Of a DNA stretch of 64,000 bases, positions 25,413 through 33,478 are shown one piece after another. Under the pieces are notes generated by a model. It did not search any database. It saw nothing but the letters and a program-made list of their open reading frames with translations, and had not been told where the DNA came from. The stretch is from Bacteroides stercorirosoris (GTDB taxonomy: Bacteria; Bacteroidota; Bacteroidia; Bacteroidales; Bacteroidaceae). The stretch spans positions 305,690 to 369,689 of the forward strand of contig NZ_FQZN01000002.1 of assembly GCF_900142015.1 (NCBI RefSeq), given 5' to 3'. The translations under genes and the position numbers were made by a program. The first letter of the stretch is position 1, and each line of letters begins with the position of its first letter.

Positions 25413-26549
25413 TCACTTTTTCAACAGACGCACCATTTCTTGCGCCGCATGCTTCGGGGCGCCCGCATCACCCAGGCGAGATGCCATATACTCATATCCG
25501 TCAAGCATCTGCTGCCGATAGTCCTTATTATATAAAATACGTTCCAGTTCGGCACGAGCCTGTTCAACCGTCATCGTATCAGCAACCAATTCCTTCACCA
25601 CTTCCCGGTCGGCTATAAGGTTTACTAAAGAAATATATTTCACCGTCAATATATGGCGACGCAGAAAAGAAATCACTTTTCCTATCGGTGTATGATAACA
25701 AACGGCTTGCGGCACGCGGAACAAAGCCGCCTCCAAAGTAGCAGTTCCCGAAGTTACCAATGCAGCCTCAGCCTGTTGCAGCAAACGGTAAGTCTGCCCG
25801 AACAGAATCTTCACCTTTGCACTGCCTGTATATTCCTGATAATAATCGGGAGAAATACCGGGTGCGCCCGCTAAAATCAATTGATACTCCGGAAAAGCAG
25901 ATGCTGCACGAAGCATATCAGGCAGATTGTCTTTTATCTCCTGTTTCCGGCTACCGGCCAGCAAGGCGATAATCGGTTTAGATTCCAAGCCATTCTCACG
26001 TATAAAGTCCTCATACGTTTCGGGGTGTTCCGCACGGAAAGCAGTCACTTCATCTACTGTCGGATTACCTACATAATGTATCGGGTAGTGGTGTTTTCCT
26101 TCGAAGAATTCCACCTCGAACGGTAAAATAGAGAATAATTCATCAACATCCCGTTTGATATTCTTGATGCGGTATTCCTTCCAGGCCCATATCTTCGGAG
26201 AGATATAGTAATAGACGGGAATTTGTGTCCTGGCATGCAGGAATTTGGCTATATTCAGGTTGAAACCCGGATAATCCACCAGTATCACTACATCCGGTTG
26301 CCATGCCACGATGTCCTCTTTGCAACGTTTCATATTGGCAAAGATGGTGCGCAGATGCAAAAGCACCGGGATAAAGCCCATATATGCCAGTTCCTTATAG
26401 TGCTTCACCATCGTCCCGCCTACGGCAGCCATCAGGTCGCCCCCGAAAAAGCGGAATTCCGCCTGCGGGTCTTCAACCTTTAAAGCAGCCATCAGGTGAG
26501 ATGCGTGCAAGTCACCGGAAGCTTCACCGACAATCAAGTAATACTTCAT
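25413..26549 (-). CDS. lpxB: Lipid-A-disaccharide synthase
   Basis: 378 residues from ATG 26549. A longer frame to 26582 starts within a TTGACAAT repeat and is rejected, because MKYYLIVGEASGDLHASHL is the expected N-terminus. The GEASGD motif, the FGG(D)LMAAVGG region near residue 43, YYISPKIWAW near 120 and LLAGSRKQEI near 200 identify the GT19 glycosyltransferase LpxB. It joins UDP-2,3-diacylglucosamine and lipid X to form the lipid A disaccharide at the inner membrane. It lies downstream of surE on the same strand, with a long hairpin repeat between them. Confidence 0.96.
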   Translation of the reverse strand: MKYYLIVGEASGDLHASHLMAALKVEDPQAEFRFFGGDLMAAVGGTMVKHYKELAYMGFIPVLLHLRTIFANMKRCKEDIVAWQPDVVILVDYPGFNLNIAKFLHARTQIPVYYYISPKIWAWKEYRIKNIKRDVDELFSILPFEVEFFEGKHHYPIHYVGNPTVDEVTAFRAEHPETYEDFIRENGLESKPIIALLAGSRKQEIKDNLPDMLRAASAFPEYQLILAGAPGISPDYYQEYTGSAKVKILFGQTYRLLQQAEAALVTSGTATLEAALFRVPQAVCYHTPIGKVISFLRRHILTVKYISLVNLIADREVVKELVADTMTVEQARAELERILYNKDYRQQMLDGYEYMASRLGDAGAPKHAAQEMVRLLKK

Positions 26550-26550
26550 A

Positions 26551-26656
26551 TCAATTGACAATTGATAATTGACAATTGACAATTCATTGTTAATAATTGG
26601 CTATACTTTCAATCTGCATAGTAATTGTCAACTTTCAATTGTCAATTGTCAATTGA
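26551..26656. repeat. Long imperfect inverted repeat between surE and lpxB
   Basis: The 34-base arms at 26551-26584 and 26623-26656 match as inverted repeats at 31 of 34 positions, around a 38-base loop. Each arm is made of CAATTGT/ACAATTG units. It fills the surE-lpxB gap almost exactly, so a shared transcript would carry a large hairpin there. Similar units occur as dispersed intergenic repeats in Bacteroides (recalled). Confidence 0.75.
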
Positions 26657-26657
26657 G

Positions 26658-27422
26658 TTAGAACCAAGTTTTCAGTTCATCAATAAGTTCGTAAGCCGTT
26701 ACATCGACCTTGGTAGGAGTGATAGCAATGTATCCGTTATCAAGCGCCCAATGGTCATTCTTTTCGTTATCCGGATCGGTATTCTGGAATTCGCCGGTCA
26801 GCCAATAGTAATGGGTATCTCCACGGTGTGCAAAGTTTTCCCATTCATTTGTCCACTGTCCTTTGGACTGCTCACAGATTCTCACGCCTTTCAGTTCCTG
26901 AGTATTGGGAAAGTTTACATTGAGACAGGTCAACGGCGGCAATCCTTTTTCCAAAACCTGACGGGCTATTTCGCGGATATAAGGGCCGGACGGTTCAAAG
27001 TCCGCATTCGGTTCATGACAGCAGAGGGAGAAACCGATGGAAGGTACACCTTTAAGACAACCTTCGATCACCACTCCCATCGTACCGGAATAGTGCACAT
27101 TTACAGCAGAATTATCGCCGTGATTAATGCCGCCGACTATCAGGTCAGGTTTACGGTCAAGCACCGTGTGAAACGCAAGTTTGATACAGTCAACCGGAGT
27201 ACCGGAACACTTATAAACAGTCAGTCCTACATCTTTGCGTACCAGTTGGTAATGGATTGGCTCTGTCACCGTCAGTGCGCTTGCATTTCCCGAACGGGGC
27301 GCATCGGGCGCCATTACCACAATCTCCCCCAACGGACGGAGGAATTTTATCAACTCACTAATACCTTTCGCAATGATGCCGTCATCATTAGAAATTAATA
27401 TCAAAGGTCTCTGATTTTCCAT
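26658..27422 (-). CDS. surE: 5'/3'-nucleotidase SurE
   Basis: 254 residues from the ATG at 27422, which gives the expected [15 protein letters not shown]; an ATG at 27428 is also possible. The ILISNDDGI metal site at the N-terminus, the APDAPRSG loop near residue 41 and [20 protein letters not shown] near 93-112 are complete. The enzyme dephosphorylates nucleoside monophosphates using a divalent metal. lpxB follows on the same strand. Two overlapping TAnnTTTG matches on the minus strand (27450-27443 and 27460-27453) predict a start only some 10-20 bases before the ATG. Confidence 0.95.
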   Translation of the reverse strand: MENQRPLILISNDDGIIAKGISELIKFLRPLGEIVVMAPDAPRSGNASALTVTEPIHYQLVRKDVGLTVYKCSGTPVDCIKLAFHTVLDRKPDLIVGGINHGDNSAVNVHYSGTMGVVIEGCLKGVPSIGFSLCCHEPNADFEPSGPYIREIARQVLEKGLPPLTCLNVNFPNTQELKGVRICEQSKGQWTNEWENFAHRGDTHYYWLTGEFQNTDPDNEKNDHWALDNGYIAITPTKVDVTAYELIDELKTWF

Positions 27423-27442
27423 ATTCATCTTTATTTTCAGTG

Positions 27443-27460
27443 CAAAAGTAGGCAAAAATA
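27443..27460 (-). promoter_or_regulatory. Tandem -7 elements before surE
   Basis: TACTTTTG (27450-27443) and TATTTTTG (27460-27453), both on the minus strand, match TAnnTTTG. No good -33 element is seen at the usual spacing for either. The predicted leader is very short. Confidence 0.45.
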
Positions 27461-27513
27461 AAGAAAGCACCTAATACAATACTTTGCTTTTGTTGTCCCA
27501 AAGTTTGCGTTTC

Positions 27514-27588
27514 ATTCGATATATCGAATAAAAAGAATAAGTAAGTGTTCATAATTATTATGTGAACTAATTATAAATACTTACTTAT
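27514..27588. promoter_or_regulatory. Two dyads upstream of surE
   Basis: ATTCGATATATCGAAT (27514-27529) is a perfect 16-bp palindrome. Next to it, ATAAGTAAGT (27537-27546) pairs with ACTTACTTAT (27579-27588), with GTTCA/TGAAC nested inside. They sit 90-165 bases before surE and just past the 3' end of the WG-repeat gene, so they could be regulatory dyads or part of a terminator. Confidence 0.4.
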
Positions 27589-27646
27589 ATACAAATATAG
27601 GTTTCTTGTTTTGTATCCAACACAAACAGCTGCACACTATGGATGC

Positions 27647-28864
27647 CTAAAACTCGTCTTCTGCAAAATAAAACACAATGTTCCCGTCATAATCAATGAA
27701 CCCATCGTATTTCTTCAGTTTCACATGGATGACTTTCTCCGTGCGATGCTTCACATCTATGCTTTCTCCCCAATCAGAGCTAAAGCGAAGCATTTTCCCT
27801 ATAGGACTCAGCAGGAAAGGCAAAGAGGCTCCCGGGCTACCTGCCCAAGTGGAATAGCCATTGATGAACTCAATAGGTTCACCATTCCGCCTGGTCGGAT
27901 CCAACATTTTATTTTCCAACTGTGGCCTGACTACATTAAAGTTCTCGTCGACAATATCCATATATCGTCTGTCCTTGAACTGTGCATAGGCATATCCCAA
28001 ATAGAAGTTGCGAATATCCTCAAATTCCGGGCTTATCACCGTTCCGGTCTTGTCAATCATCACCACTCCGCCCTCTCTCTTTGCAACAGAGGCTTTTCCT
28101 TCACGGAACGGATAGGGCTCTTTGCTGAATTTAGCAGGAATCACCATCTTGCCCGATACGTCAATAAATCCCCACCGCCCGCCATTCTCGGTCACTTTCA
28201 CAGCAGCCAGACCTTCGCTGAAGTCCTGTACCTTCAGGTAGATGGCCGGACAAATGATTTTGCCAGCCTTATCGAAAAAACCATAACGCCTTTTCTCCAT
28301 ATCATAGAAGGCCGCCAAGCCATTGGAGAAAGGACGCACCTCTTCCGGGCTTTGCGCGCCCACGGTCAACATCGTCTGGACAAGCGCCGGGAATACCTCA
28401 CGGCCTTGCCTGTCAATGTAAGTACACTTGGAGTATCTGTCATTCACCGTCTTTACAATCAAGGCATAACCATCTTTGTTGAAAGGAGCAGAATCTATAA
28501 TCCTCGCATTGAGTTTTATAGCCCGCCCTTGCTTATTAATGACGTACCAAGTCTCAGTGCGGCCCCACATGTCACGACCGGACTTGCATACCAGGCAAGC
28601 TCCACCTCCAAATTGAGGATAACCGAAACTTTTATAATCCCATTGGTAATCAATCACTTTATTCCCCTGCTCGTCTATAAATCCCCACAAACCGGTCTCG
28701 TCGTTCTTCACGGCAAGCAAACCATCATGAAAGGCATAGTTGGTGTCATACCTGTTTATTATCACTTTTTTGGCATTCTCCCCTATCCTGATAGGAGTAA
28801 ACTGGGCGGCGGCAGGCAAAACCATGCCTACTGCCAAACACATTGTTATCAAATATTTTTTCAT
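27647..28864 (-). CDS. Secreted WG-repeat protein
   Basis: 405 residues with a signal peptide (MKKYLITMCLAVGMVLPAAAQ). It contains WG-type repeats, for example GLWGFIDEQGNKVIDYQWD, RYGFFDKAGKIICPA, RWGFIDVSGKMVIPAKF and GGVVMIDKTGTVISPEFED, each a short beta unit of the G-F-I-D-x-x-G-x-x-V-I-P type. Such repeats build propeller-like or solenoid scaffolds, usually extracytoplasmic, with no known catalysis. It starts four bases after the TonB-domain gene, so the two form an operon. A 423-codon reading frame on the opposite strand covers the same DNA and is considered accidental. Confidence 0.85.
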   Translation of the reverse strand: MKKYLITMCLAVGMVLPAAAQFTPIRIGENAKKVIINRYDTNYAFHDGLLAVKNDETGLWGFIDEQGNKVIDYQWDYKSFGYPQFGGGACLVCKSGRDMWGRTETWYVINKQGRAIKLNARIIDSAPFNKDGYALIVKTVNDRYSKCTYIDRQGREVFPALVQTMLTVGAQSPEEVRPFSNGLAAFYDMEKRRYGFFDKAGKIICPAIYLKVQDFSEGLAAVKVTENGGRWGFIDVSGKMVIPAKFSKEPYPFREGKASVAKREGGVVMIDKTGTVISPEFEDIRNFYLGYAYAQFKDRRYMDIVDENFNVVRPQLENKMLDPTRRNGEPIEFINGYSTWAGSPGASLPFLLSPIGKMLRFSSDWGESIDVKHRTEKVIHVKLKKYDGFIDYDGNIVFYFAEDEF

Positions 28865-28868
28865 CTTC

Positions 28869-31019
28869 TTACGACAATCTGAATTTAATTGGAGTTGTAT
28901 ATTTCACTCTGACGGGTTTACCGTTCAGCTTTCCCGGTGTCCATCGAGGCATTGATTTTATTACCCGAAGGGCTTCTTCATCCAAATAGGGATCAACACT
29001 TGTTATCACATGCGCATTAGTGACACTGCCGTCCGCATCTACTACAAATTGCACTACGACTATTCCCTGCGTACCATTTTCCTGCGCACTCTTAGGATAT
29101 TTCACATTCTGTGCGATATAGCGCATCAGTGCCACCTGTCCGCCGGGATATTCAGGCATCACCTCTGCATTGTCATATATCTTATTGGGATCTTCAGCCT
29201 CCGCTTCCTTTTGCAGTTCAGCCGCCAATTCGGCTTGCAGCCTGGCTCTCTCCGCTTCCTCGCGCTCATCGGTTTCTTCAACAGGAGCTATATACGGCAC
29301 TTCGGGAATCTCTGTTTGAGAATCATACTCAGCCTCCTCTGTATTCTGGCTTTTACTTTCGGGTACAGACGGAGCTTCGGGCGGAATTGCAGCAATAAGC
29401 GCCTCCCAATCTGCCAGACGTTGGGCAAGGTCTCGCTGGTCTAAAAACAGATGAAAAGAACCTGACTTTTCAGTTTCTACCTGCAAGCTTCGGTCGGAAG
29501 GATTATAGGTCAATGTGAATTTCTCCTCCCCCATTGCCAATACAGCCGTATTTCCGTTTAATTGCAAAATGGAATCCACTCGATATTGTCGGAAATCCTC
29601 CTCTATCTCAATCATGAAGAAACCATATCCATATCCCTTTATATCCTTATTATACAATCCTAATTCAGCGTTTGCAAATTTTGCGCCATCTTTCGAGTTC
29701 CATTCACCTACAAACGGATGCTCCGGATCCGTCGAAGGAATTATCCTGTGTATTTTGTCTTCCAAATTGACCTTAAAAGACTTCTTTCCATTGCTCCATG
29801 TACCTGTCAAAGAATAATTTCCATCATACTCCCATAACTCCATTTGAAAAGTTCCGGTATTCTTCCCGTTGACAAACTCATTGACAACGTAATGCAATCC
29901 ATCCTCTATCTTCCCGCTCAACTGAATTTCCTGTTTGTTCCGTTTATAGAAATAGGTGCCATACAAAGAATCGCCTTCCTGCTTTAAACACATTTGCACT
30001 TCTGATTTTCCAACCCTTCCCTCATAAAGGGCTTCTTTAATGGCGGGCATATTTACCGCTTCCACAGTCTCTCCACCCTTCAAACAAAAGAACAAAACAG
30101 ACAGAAGCACCAACACTGACACGCCCCCTATTATATAGTATTTCTTATGTAAGCCAGGCGAAGCAGGGACTTCCATCGCTTCCTTAATCGGTGGGGCTAC
30201 AGGCTGAGGTTTATCATTAAAAGCATTTGCAGCAGAAGGAGAAACATCCTGCGGAGAGTATTGCTGTTTCTCTATAGACACCAACGATGCAGATGAATCC
30301 GTTTCCGCATTTTCTGGATTATGATCCACTCTTGCACGTAGTTTGCGGTTCCATTCTTTACGATAAGTAACCAACAGCCAAATTTCAGCAAATAGCACTC
30401 CCCAACCTATAATGACACAGACAGTCTTTAACACCGTATCACCGGCAGAATCAGGAATAAGCTTGGCAGCGACAAGCGACAGAAGCGAAGTGACAAGAAT
30501 ATTAAGTACCGGATGCAGCCCCCAACAAAGAGTTTGCAACGGGTACCATTTATAGAATGAACAAAGATGACCTAAAGCTGCAACAAAGTAGGTCAATGAA
30601 CAAAATATCAATAGATACGGCCCTATTCCCATCATCTGCCTTATTTCATGCCCCCAGTAAGACGTCCCGGTATTTTGGGAGCTAAGAGCAACAACCATAA
30701 GAATAAGGCCAACGCAGAAACCAAGGCTATAATAAAAGTCCACGACACTTACAACAAAATGTTGAAAGATTTTAGACAACGTTATCTTCAAGATTCCGAT
30801 AACCAATATGGCAGCAGCCATCAGAAAAATAAGGAATAAATAAAAGCCACCGGAATCTTTATCTATATTTTCCGCAACAGTGAAAGATTCAACAACTTTC
30901 CCATCTATTACGGTTTGAACCAATGGGACATAAAGAAAGACTAAAAAAACAGAAACAGCTATCAGAATATTATAGATACCGGAATTGGTGCCCGATATTT
31001 TTACATCAGAATGCATCAT
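28869..31019 (-). CDS. Membrane protein with C-terminal TonB domain
   Basis: 716 residues. The N-terminal ~210 residues contain several hydrophobic membrane segments. A charged linker and another membrane segment (about 295-315, IIGGVSVLVLLSVLFFCL) follow, then a beta-rich middle domain (about 330-520), a proline/glutamate-rich spacer, and a C-terminal TonB domain (about 625-716) with YPGGQVALMRYIAQNVKYP, GTQGIVVVQFVVDADG and MPRWTPGKLNGKPVRVKY. This is the architecture of Bacteroidetes energy transducers, in which a variable sensor or membrane part is joined to a TonB C-terminus that contacts outer-membrane receptors. It is upstream of and coupled to the WG-repeat gene. Which receptor it serves is unknown. 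Confidence 0.85.
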   Translation of the reverse strand: MMHSDVKISGTNSGIYNILIAVSVFLVFLYVPLVQTVIDGKVVESFTVAENIDKDSGGFYLFLIFLMAAAILVIGILKITLSKIFQHFVVSVVDFYYSLGFCVGLILMVVALSSQNTGTSYWGHEIRQMMGIGPYLLIFCSLTYFVAALGHLCSFYKWYPLQTLCWGLHPVLNILVTSLLSLVAAKLIPDSAGDTVLKTVCVIIGWGVLFAEIWLLVTYRKEWNRKLRARVDHNPENAETDSSASLVSIEKQQYSPQDVSPSAANAFNDKPQPVAPPIKEAMEVPASPGLHKKYYIIGGVSVLVLLSVLFFCLKGGETVEAVNMPAIKEALYEGRVGKSEVQMCLKQEGDSLYGTYFYKRNKQEIQLSGKIEDGLHYVVNEFVNGKNTGTFQMELWEYDGNYSLTGTWSNGKKSFKVNLEDKIHRIIPSTDPEHPFVGEWNSKDGAKFANAELGLYNKDIKGYGYGFFMIEIEEDFRQYRVDSILQLNGNTAVLAMGEEKFTLTYNPSDRSLQVETEKSGSFHLFLDQRDLAQRLADWEALIAAIPPEAPSVPESKSQNTEEAEYDSQTEIPEVPYIAPVEETDEREEAERARLQAELAAELQKEAEAEDPNKIYDNAEVMPEYPGGQVALMRYIAQNVKYPKSAQENGTQGIVVVQFVVDADGSVTNAHVITSVDPYLDEEALRVIKSMPRWTPGKLNGKPVRVKYTTPIKFRLS

Positions 31020-31038
31020 ATTATATTGGATTATGATA

Positions 31039-31215
31039 CAAAAAAAAAGGCGGAACCATTCAACCTATCCGGTCCTGAGGTATCGCCAAACACCGCGCCC
31101 AAGGAATAAGTGTAAACAGTTCACGCCCATAGAGCGCGAACTTCAACATCTTATATCTCTTGGGCTTTCCAATTGGCGATTTTCAGGACCAAGCAATAAG
31201 AGCTAAAGCTCTAAT
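31039..31215 (-). ncRNA. Rod-shaped structured RNA, 6S-like candidate
   Basis: Read on the minus strand, the region folds into one long rod of about 120 bases: GGTCCTGA/TCAGGACC, ATCGCCAA/TTGGCGAT, a 7-by-7 bulge, GCCCAAG/CTTGGGC, ATAAG/CTTAT, TGT/ACA, and a tip AGTTCGCGC with GGCGTGAACT. A small 5' hairpin (AGAGC/GCTCT) precedes it and a run of nine T follows. One pair near the tip is G-U on the minus strand but A-C on the plus strand, which favours the minus strand. The layout recalls 6S RNA, and Bacteroidetes 6S-type RNAs are known, but the central bubble is small. It could instead be a structured leader of the TonB-domain gene, whose ATG is 20 bases past the T-run. Confidence 0.5.
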
Positions 31216-31589
31216 ATGTATAGAAAGAACGGAAACGCTTTTCCTTTGTTTGTTATTAATAAATAGAAATCATTAAAAATTACGTAGTCCGGCATTCTGT
31301 CGGGCTACTTCCAAAAAGGATATTTCCTTTTTACATCATAGTTTTGTCATCTTCCATAGGCAATCCGTTTTACTGATCAAACAAGTATTTTATCGCTTCA
31401 AAGTTAGATAATACATATAACATTACAAAATTTCACCCGACATTTATCATCAAAAAGTTTTATTCCTTCTAAAAATCCGATGCATCTCCTGCTTTCAGTA
31501 CCTCCCCCCTAACGGAAGAAACTTCCCACCGCATAAAGAGGCACGTTCCCCATCACGCACAAACTCCTTACCTTTCCCCTGCAAAAAGC
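31216..31589. other. AT-rich intergenic region without a visible gene
   Basis: I see no convincing reading frame here. The only clear structure is a short hairpin, GTAGTCCG (31284-31291) with CGGGCTAC (31301-31308). The right part is C-rich on the plus strand but has no motif I recognise. Confidence 0.5.
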
Positions 31590-31620
31590 TTGCATATCTA
31601 CCGAAGCATGATTACCTTTG
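31590..31620 (+). promoter_or_regulatory. Promoter of the HU-like gene
   Basis: TTG at 31590-31592, 20 bases, then TACCTTTG at 31613-31620, an exact TAnnTTTG match. The predicted start, near 31627, falls inside the first AAGATG-N-CATCTT palindrome. The leader would be about 180 bases. Confidence 0.65.
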
Positions 31621-31622
31621 CC

Positions 31623-31687
31623 GCTCAAGATGGCATCTTACGCAGTACGAGATACCATCTTGAACAACACAAGATGCCATCTTGAGC
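31623..31687. repeat. Triple AAGATG-N-CATCTT palindrome at the HU-like gene start site
   Basis: GCTCAAGATGGCATCTT (31623-31639) is a perfect inverted repeat of 31671-31687, and a third, imperfect unit (GAGATACCATCTTGA) lies between them. Each complete unit is itself an odd palindrome, AAGATG-N-CATCTT. They cover roughly -4 to +60 of the predicted transcript, so they could be protein-binding sites or an RNA hairpin. Confidence 0.75.
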
Positions 31688-31805
31688 AGCAAAGCAAAGG
31701 GAGTTATGGTTCATAGGGAAACGAGTTTCAGGCGTTAAGTTCCTATGCAGCTGACATTAAGAAGCATAGCTATCATCAACAGCATCAATCAACAGGAACA
31801 AGGAT

Positions 31806-32315
31806 ATGGGAATGATTTATTTAGTAAGAAAGAAACTCTTCCGCTCCAAGGAAGGAATGAAACAACTGTATTACGCTGTGCAGCGCACTCTGCAACCGCG
31901 CGGCGGAGTGACAACCGAAAAGCTGGCACAACGCATGGCCCACCGTAAAGGCATGAGTGAGGGCGACGTACAAAGCGTACTGGTGGACCTGCCCAAATAC
32001 ATAGAGGAAGCGCTCAGAGAAGGCGAGTCCGTCACCATCAGAGGCCTCGGCTCCTTCAACCTCGCCATAACAAGCGAAGGCTTCGAACATCCCGACGACG
32101 TGATGCCTGGCAAGGTGCAGGTTTCACGCATTTACTTCAAACCGGACCGCTCGTTGGTGGGAAGGCTACGCCAAAACATGGATTTCTTCCGTTACCCGCT
32201 GAGCAAGTACTTCCCCCACGAAATGCTGCGCCCCGAAACGCTGGAACGCGAACGGGTACATACCCCAAATACGCCGGAAGACGAAGCAAAGGACACCGGA
32301 ACGGTAACAGACTGA
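31806..32315 (+). CDS. HU-like DNA-binding protein with C-terminal extension
   Basis: 169 residues. The first 125 residues follow the Bacteroidetes HU-like pattern: a start MIYLVRKK, a helical region with RTLQPRGGVTTEKLAQRMA, LVDLPKYIEEALREGESVTIRGLGSFNLAI, and a strand-turn arm ending VSRIYFKPDRSLVGRLR. It has about 45 further residues rich in proline, glutamate and threonine. It probably binds DNA as a dimer. An ATG two codons inside the listed start (31812) is equally plausible. Transcription seems to start at a triple palindrome (31623-31687), which would allow autoregulation; that is inference. Confidence 0.85.
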   Translation: MGMIYLVRKKLFRSKEGMKQLYYAVQRTLQPRGGVTTEKLAQRMAHRKGMSEGDVQSVLVDLPKYIEEALREGESVTIRGLGSFNLAITSEGFEHPDDVMPGKVQVSRIYFKPDRSLVGRLRQNMDFFRYPLSKYFPHEMLRPETLERERVHTPNTPEDEAKDTGTVTD

Positions 32316-32517
32316 AAGAACTGAAAGTAACCCACAACCGGACATTTCAGCGTAAACACCTTACACACAACAGCCTGAAAGCTGATGAAAGAAATGAAAG
32401 CATAAAACAACCTGATTATCGTACAAACCACGCCTAAAAATGCAAGAAGTCATTTAAAACAAATCTTAATCTTCTGCAAGCGAGACAAAAAAGATATTTC
32501 AATTCAAGATTATTACG

Positions 32518-32525
32518 TATATTTG
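32518..32525 (+). promoter_or_regulatory. Promoter -7 element upstream of parA
   Basis: TATATTTG matches TAnnTTTG; the -33 region has only TTTC at 17 bases. Predicted start is near 32532, giving a leader of about 165 bases. The leader contains TTATTAACA (32591-32599) and TTATCAACA (32611-32619), which resemble DnaA boxes. No gene is seen between 32316 and 32697. Confidence 0.45.
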
Positions 32526-32697
32526 CAAGCTAAATTAAGAGAACGAAAAAGTGCCGCAAGAAGCCGGAATGAAAATCAAACGGCTTAGAGTTATTAACAA
32601 AATAGGCGACTTATCAACAGATTTTGCAATCTTTCTCTTTTTTAGTAGGCGCAATACGGAATTATCACTTATTTCGCTGCCAATAAACACTAAGAAT

Positions 32698-33462
32698 ATG
32701 GGAAAAATTATTGCTTTGGCAAATCAAAAAGGTGGTGTAGGAAAAACAACGACTACGATTAACCTCGCAGCCTCCCTCGCTACCCTGGAAAAGAAAGTGC
32801 TCGTTGTGGACGCAGACCCGCAGGCAAACGCCTCTTCCGGTTTGGGTGTCGACATCAAGCAGGCGGAATGCACTATTTACGAATGCATTATCGACCGGGC
32901 CGATGTCCGCGAAGCTATCCACGACACGGAGATTGATACACTGAAAGTGATATCCTCCCACATAAACTTGGTAGGCGCCGAAATAGAGATGCTCAACCTG
33001 AAAAACAGGGAAAAGATTTTGAAAGAAGTGCTTGCCCCACTGAAGGAGGAGTTTGATTATATCTTGATAGACTGCTCGCCTTCACTGGGACTGATTACCA
33101 TCAACGCGCTCACCGCAGCCGACTCCGTGATTATCCCCGTACAAGCGGAATACTTTGCACTGGAAGGTATCAGCAAGCTGTTGAACACCATCAAGATTAT
33201 CAAGTCGAAACTGAACCCGGCACTCGAAATCGAAGGTTTCCTGCTGACGATGTACGACTCGCGCCTGCGTCAGGCCAACCAGATTTATGACGAAGTGAAA
33301 CGCCACTTCCAGGAATTGGTGTTCGACACCGTCATACAGCGCAACGTCAAACTGAGCGAAGCCCCAAGCTACGGTCTGCCCACCATCCTGTATGACGCGG
33401 ACTCCACCGGAGCCAAGAATCACATGGCACTTGCCAAAGAACTGATAAGCCATAACAATTAA
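32698..33462 (+). CDS. parA: Chromosome-partitioning ATPase ParA (Soj)
   Basis: 254 residues from ATG 32698, just before MGKIIALANQKGGVGKTTT; a longer frame to 32551 adds 49 unrelated residues and is rejected. The deviant Walker A KGGVGKTT, the DADPQANASSGLG loop and DYILIDCSPSLGLITINAL are all present. ParA binds DNA non-specifically in its ATP form and drives movement of ParB-parS complexes during chromosome segregation. parB starts 17 bases after its stop, and the pair is clearly an operon. Confidence 0.96.
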   Translation: MGKIIALANQKGGVGKTTTTINLAASLATLEKKVLVVDADPQANASSGLGVDIKQAECTIYECIIDRADVREAIHDTEIDTLKVISSHINLVGAEIEMLNLKNREKILKEVLAPLKEEFDYILIDCSPSLGLITINALTAADSVIIPVQAEYFALEGISKLLNTIKIIKSKLNPALEIEGFLLTMYDSRLRQANQIYDEVKRHFQELVFDTVIQRNVKLSEAPSYGLPTILYDADSTGAKNHMALAKELISHNN

Positions 33463-33478
33463 CCAAAAACGAAGAACC

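Noticed and set aside
27611..28882. 423-codon reading frame on the plus strand
   Set aside because: It lies antisense to the WG-repeat gene, which has a signal peptide and clear repeats; the antisense translation has no recognisable features.
32551..32697. 49-residue N-terminal extension of ParA
   Set aside because: The extension has no family similarity and overlaps the leader; the ATG at 32698 gives the standard ParA start.
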